A stretch of DNA of 25,610 nucleotides from Stemphylium vesicarium (Eukaryota > Ascomycota > Dothideomycetes > Pleosporales > Pleosporaceae). Under the pieces are notes generated by a model that had not been told where the DNA came from, searched no databases, and saw nothing but the letters and a program-made list of their open reading frames with translations. The stretch's first letter is position 1, and every line of letters begins with the position of its first letter. The stretch spans positions 1 to 25,610 of the forward strand of contig QXCR01000273.1 in the NCBI GenBank assembly GCA_004380135.1, written 5' to 3'. This document shows, one piece after another, positions 24,919 through 25,610 of this stretch. The translations under genes and the position numbers were made by a program.

Positions 24919-25610
24919 GAGGACCTAGAGGTTATTAGCGCCTAGTTTAAGCTCGTACGAGAGACAAAAGCTAAGTATAAGGTCCTTAATAATAATATCT
25001 ATAACTTTAATAAGATAGGCTTCTAGATAGGCGTTATTAGCTTAATAAAGGTAGTTATAGGTTTAGAACGTTATATAAGACTACACCTTATTTAGCTAGG
25101 TAATAGAGAGTGAGTTATAGTAATCTAGAGTATCTACGCTATAGGCTATGCTATCCTACCCTTTATTATCTATAAAGGGCGTGTTCATATCTCTACTTAG
25201 TATAAGGAGAAGAATATTCCGTACGACTAGAAGCTCTCTATATTAGAGAATAGGTAGACGAATAATTAGCTTAGCCTTGAGTAGTTAAAGCACTTTAATT
25301 AGCATACAAAGTCGCGTTAGAAGGGGTCGTACAGGCTGCTCATCTTGGACGGCCATGAGAGCCACCTCAACCAGGATTTTAAGGACTTCTGCCTCGTACG
25401 GAAGATCCTAACCCTCTATATGCCCGCTCACTTATCGCACGTACTTCAGCCACTCGACGTGGTGTGTTTCTCGCCATTAAAACTAAAGTACTCCTAACGC
25501 GTACGAGGCTTAGCATCGCGACGCGTCTTCTATATCAATAAAGAAGGCTTCCTTCTAGCCTTTAAAGACGCGTTTTTCAACGTATTCACGTACAAGAACT
25601 ACAAGAAGGC
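24829..25610 (+). pseudogene. RIP-mutated Fot1/pogo transposase remnant (runs off right edge)
   Basis: In the same frame as the HET gene, with no frameshift to the window end, the sequence reads as a pogo-type transposase lacking its N-terminal HTH. It starts at GKNWAERF, has a block corresponding to the first catalytic region (around IYNFNKIGF), RLLILDGHESHLNQDFKDFC (second Asp) and HLSHVLQPLDVVCF (third Asp). From 24916 to 25320 there are 13 in-frame stops, 12 of them TAG, where the family usually has Trp or Gln codons. One further stop (TAA) lies near 25496. The stretch is very rich in TA and poor in CA, the signature of RIP. Flanking parts (24829-24905 and after 25321) are hardly affected. 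Confidence 0.83.

Overview
The window looks like a repeat-rich accessory region of a filamentous ascomycete (Pezizomycotina, perhaps Dothideomycetes; the class is an inference). The signs are long, almost intronless fungal immune-type genes (a nucleoside-phosphorylase/NACHT/ankyrin receptor and a HET/NB-ARC protein), a secreted protein with an apparent histidine brace, Fot1/pogo-type transposases, a Tad-type LINE, a dead Ty1/copia element, many small foldback elements, and a block near 25 kb with the CpA-to-TpA signature of repeat-induced point mutation (RIP).

Layout: 1-1661, minus strand, 5' half of a LINE: a gag-like ORF1 with a frameshift and an ORF2 endonuclease that runs off the left edge. 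2303-6182, minus strand, an NLR-like receptor in two reading frames (PNP domain 5202-6182; NACHT plus ankyrin repeats 2303-5008) that I read as one gene with an intron of about 208 nt. 6770-8900, an intact TA-flanked DDE transposon inserted in the 5' end of a second, broken transposase (8970-9418). 9419-9794, a hAT-type miniature element. 10380-10790, a decayed coding stretch. 11103-13514, minus strand, a Ulp1/C48-type cysteine protease gene whose true 5' end lies beyond one in-frame TAG. 14598-16553, a copia pol pseudogene.

16554-21982 is a nest of miniature elements around one apparently healthy gene, a secreted LPMO-like protein at 18382-19341. Family A has a 282-bp core (five copies), family B is exactly 142 bp (five copies and one decayed relative), and a hAT-type element with an 8-bp target duplication sits inside one A copy. 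The nesting gives a relative order: copia, then A, then B and hAT.

23140-24918 is a HET/NB-ARC gene cut at the end of its nucleotide-binding module and joined in frame to a transposase remnant. That remnant continues to the right edge and is heavily RIP-mutated between about 24,905 and 25,320. The main theme is two different STAND-type immune receptor genes at either side of about 17 kb of mobile DNA, one with near-identical (probably fast-evolving) sensor repeats and one truncated by a transposon. No tRNA, rRNA or CRISPR array was seen.
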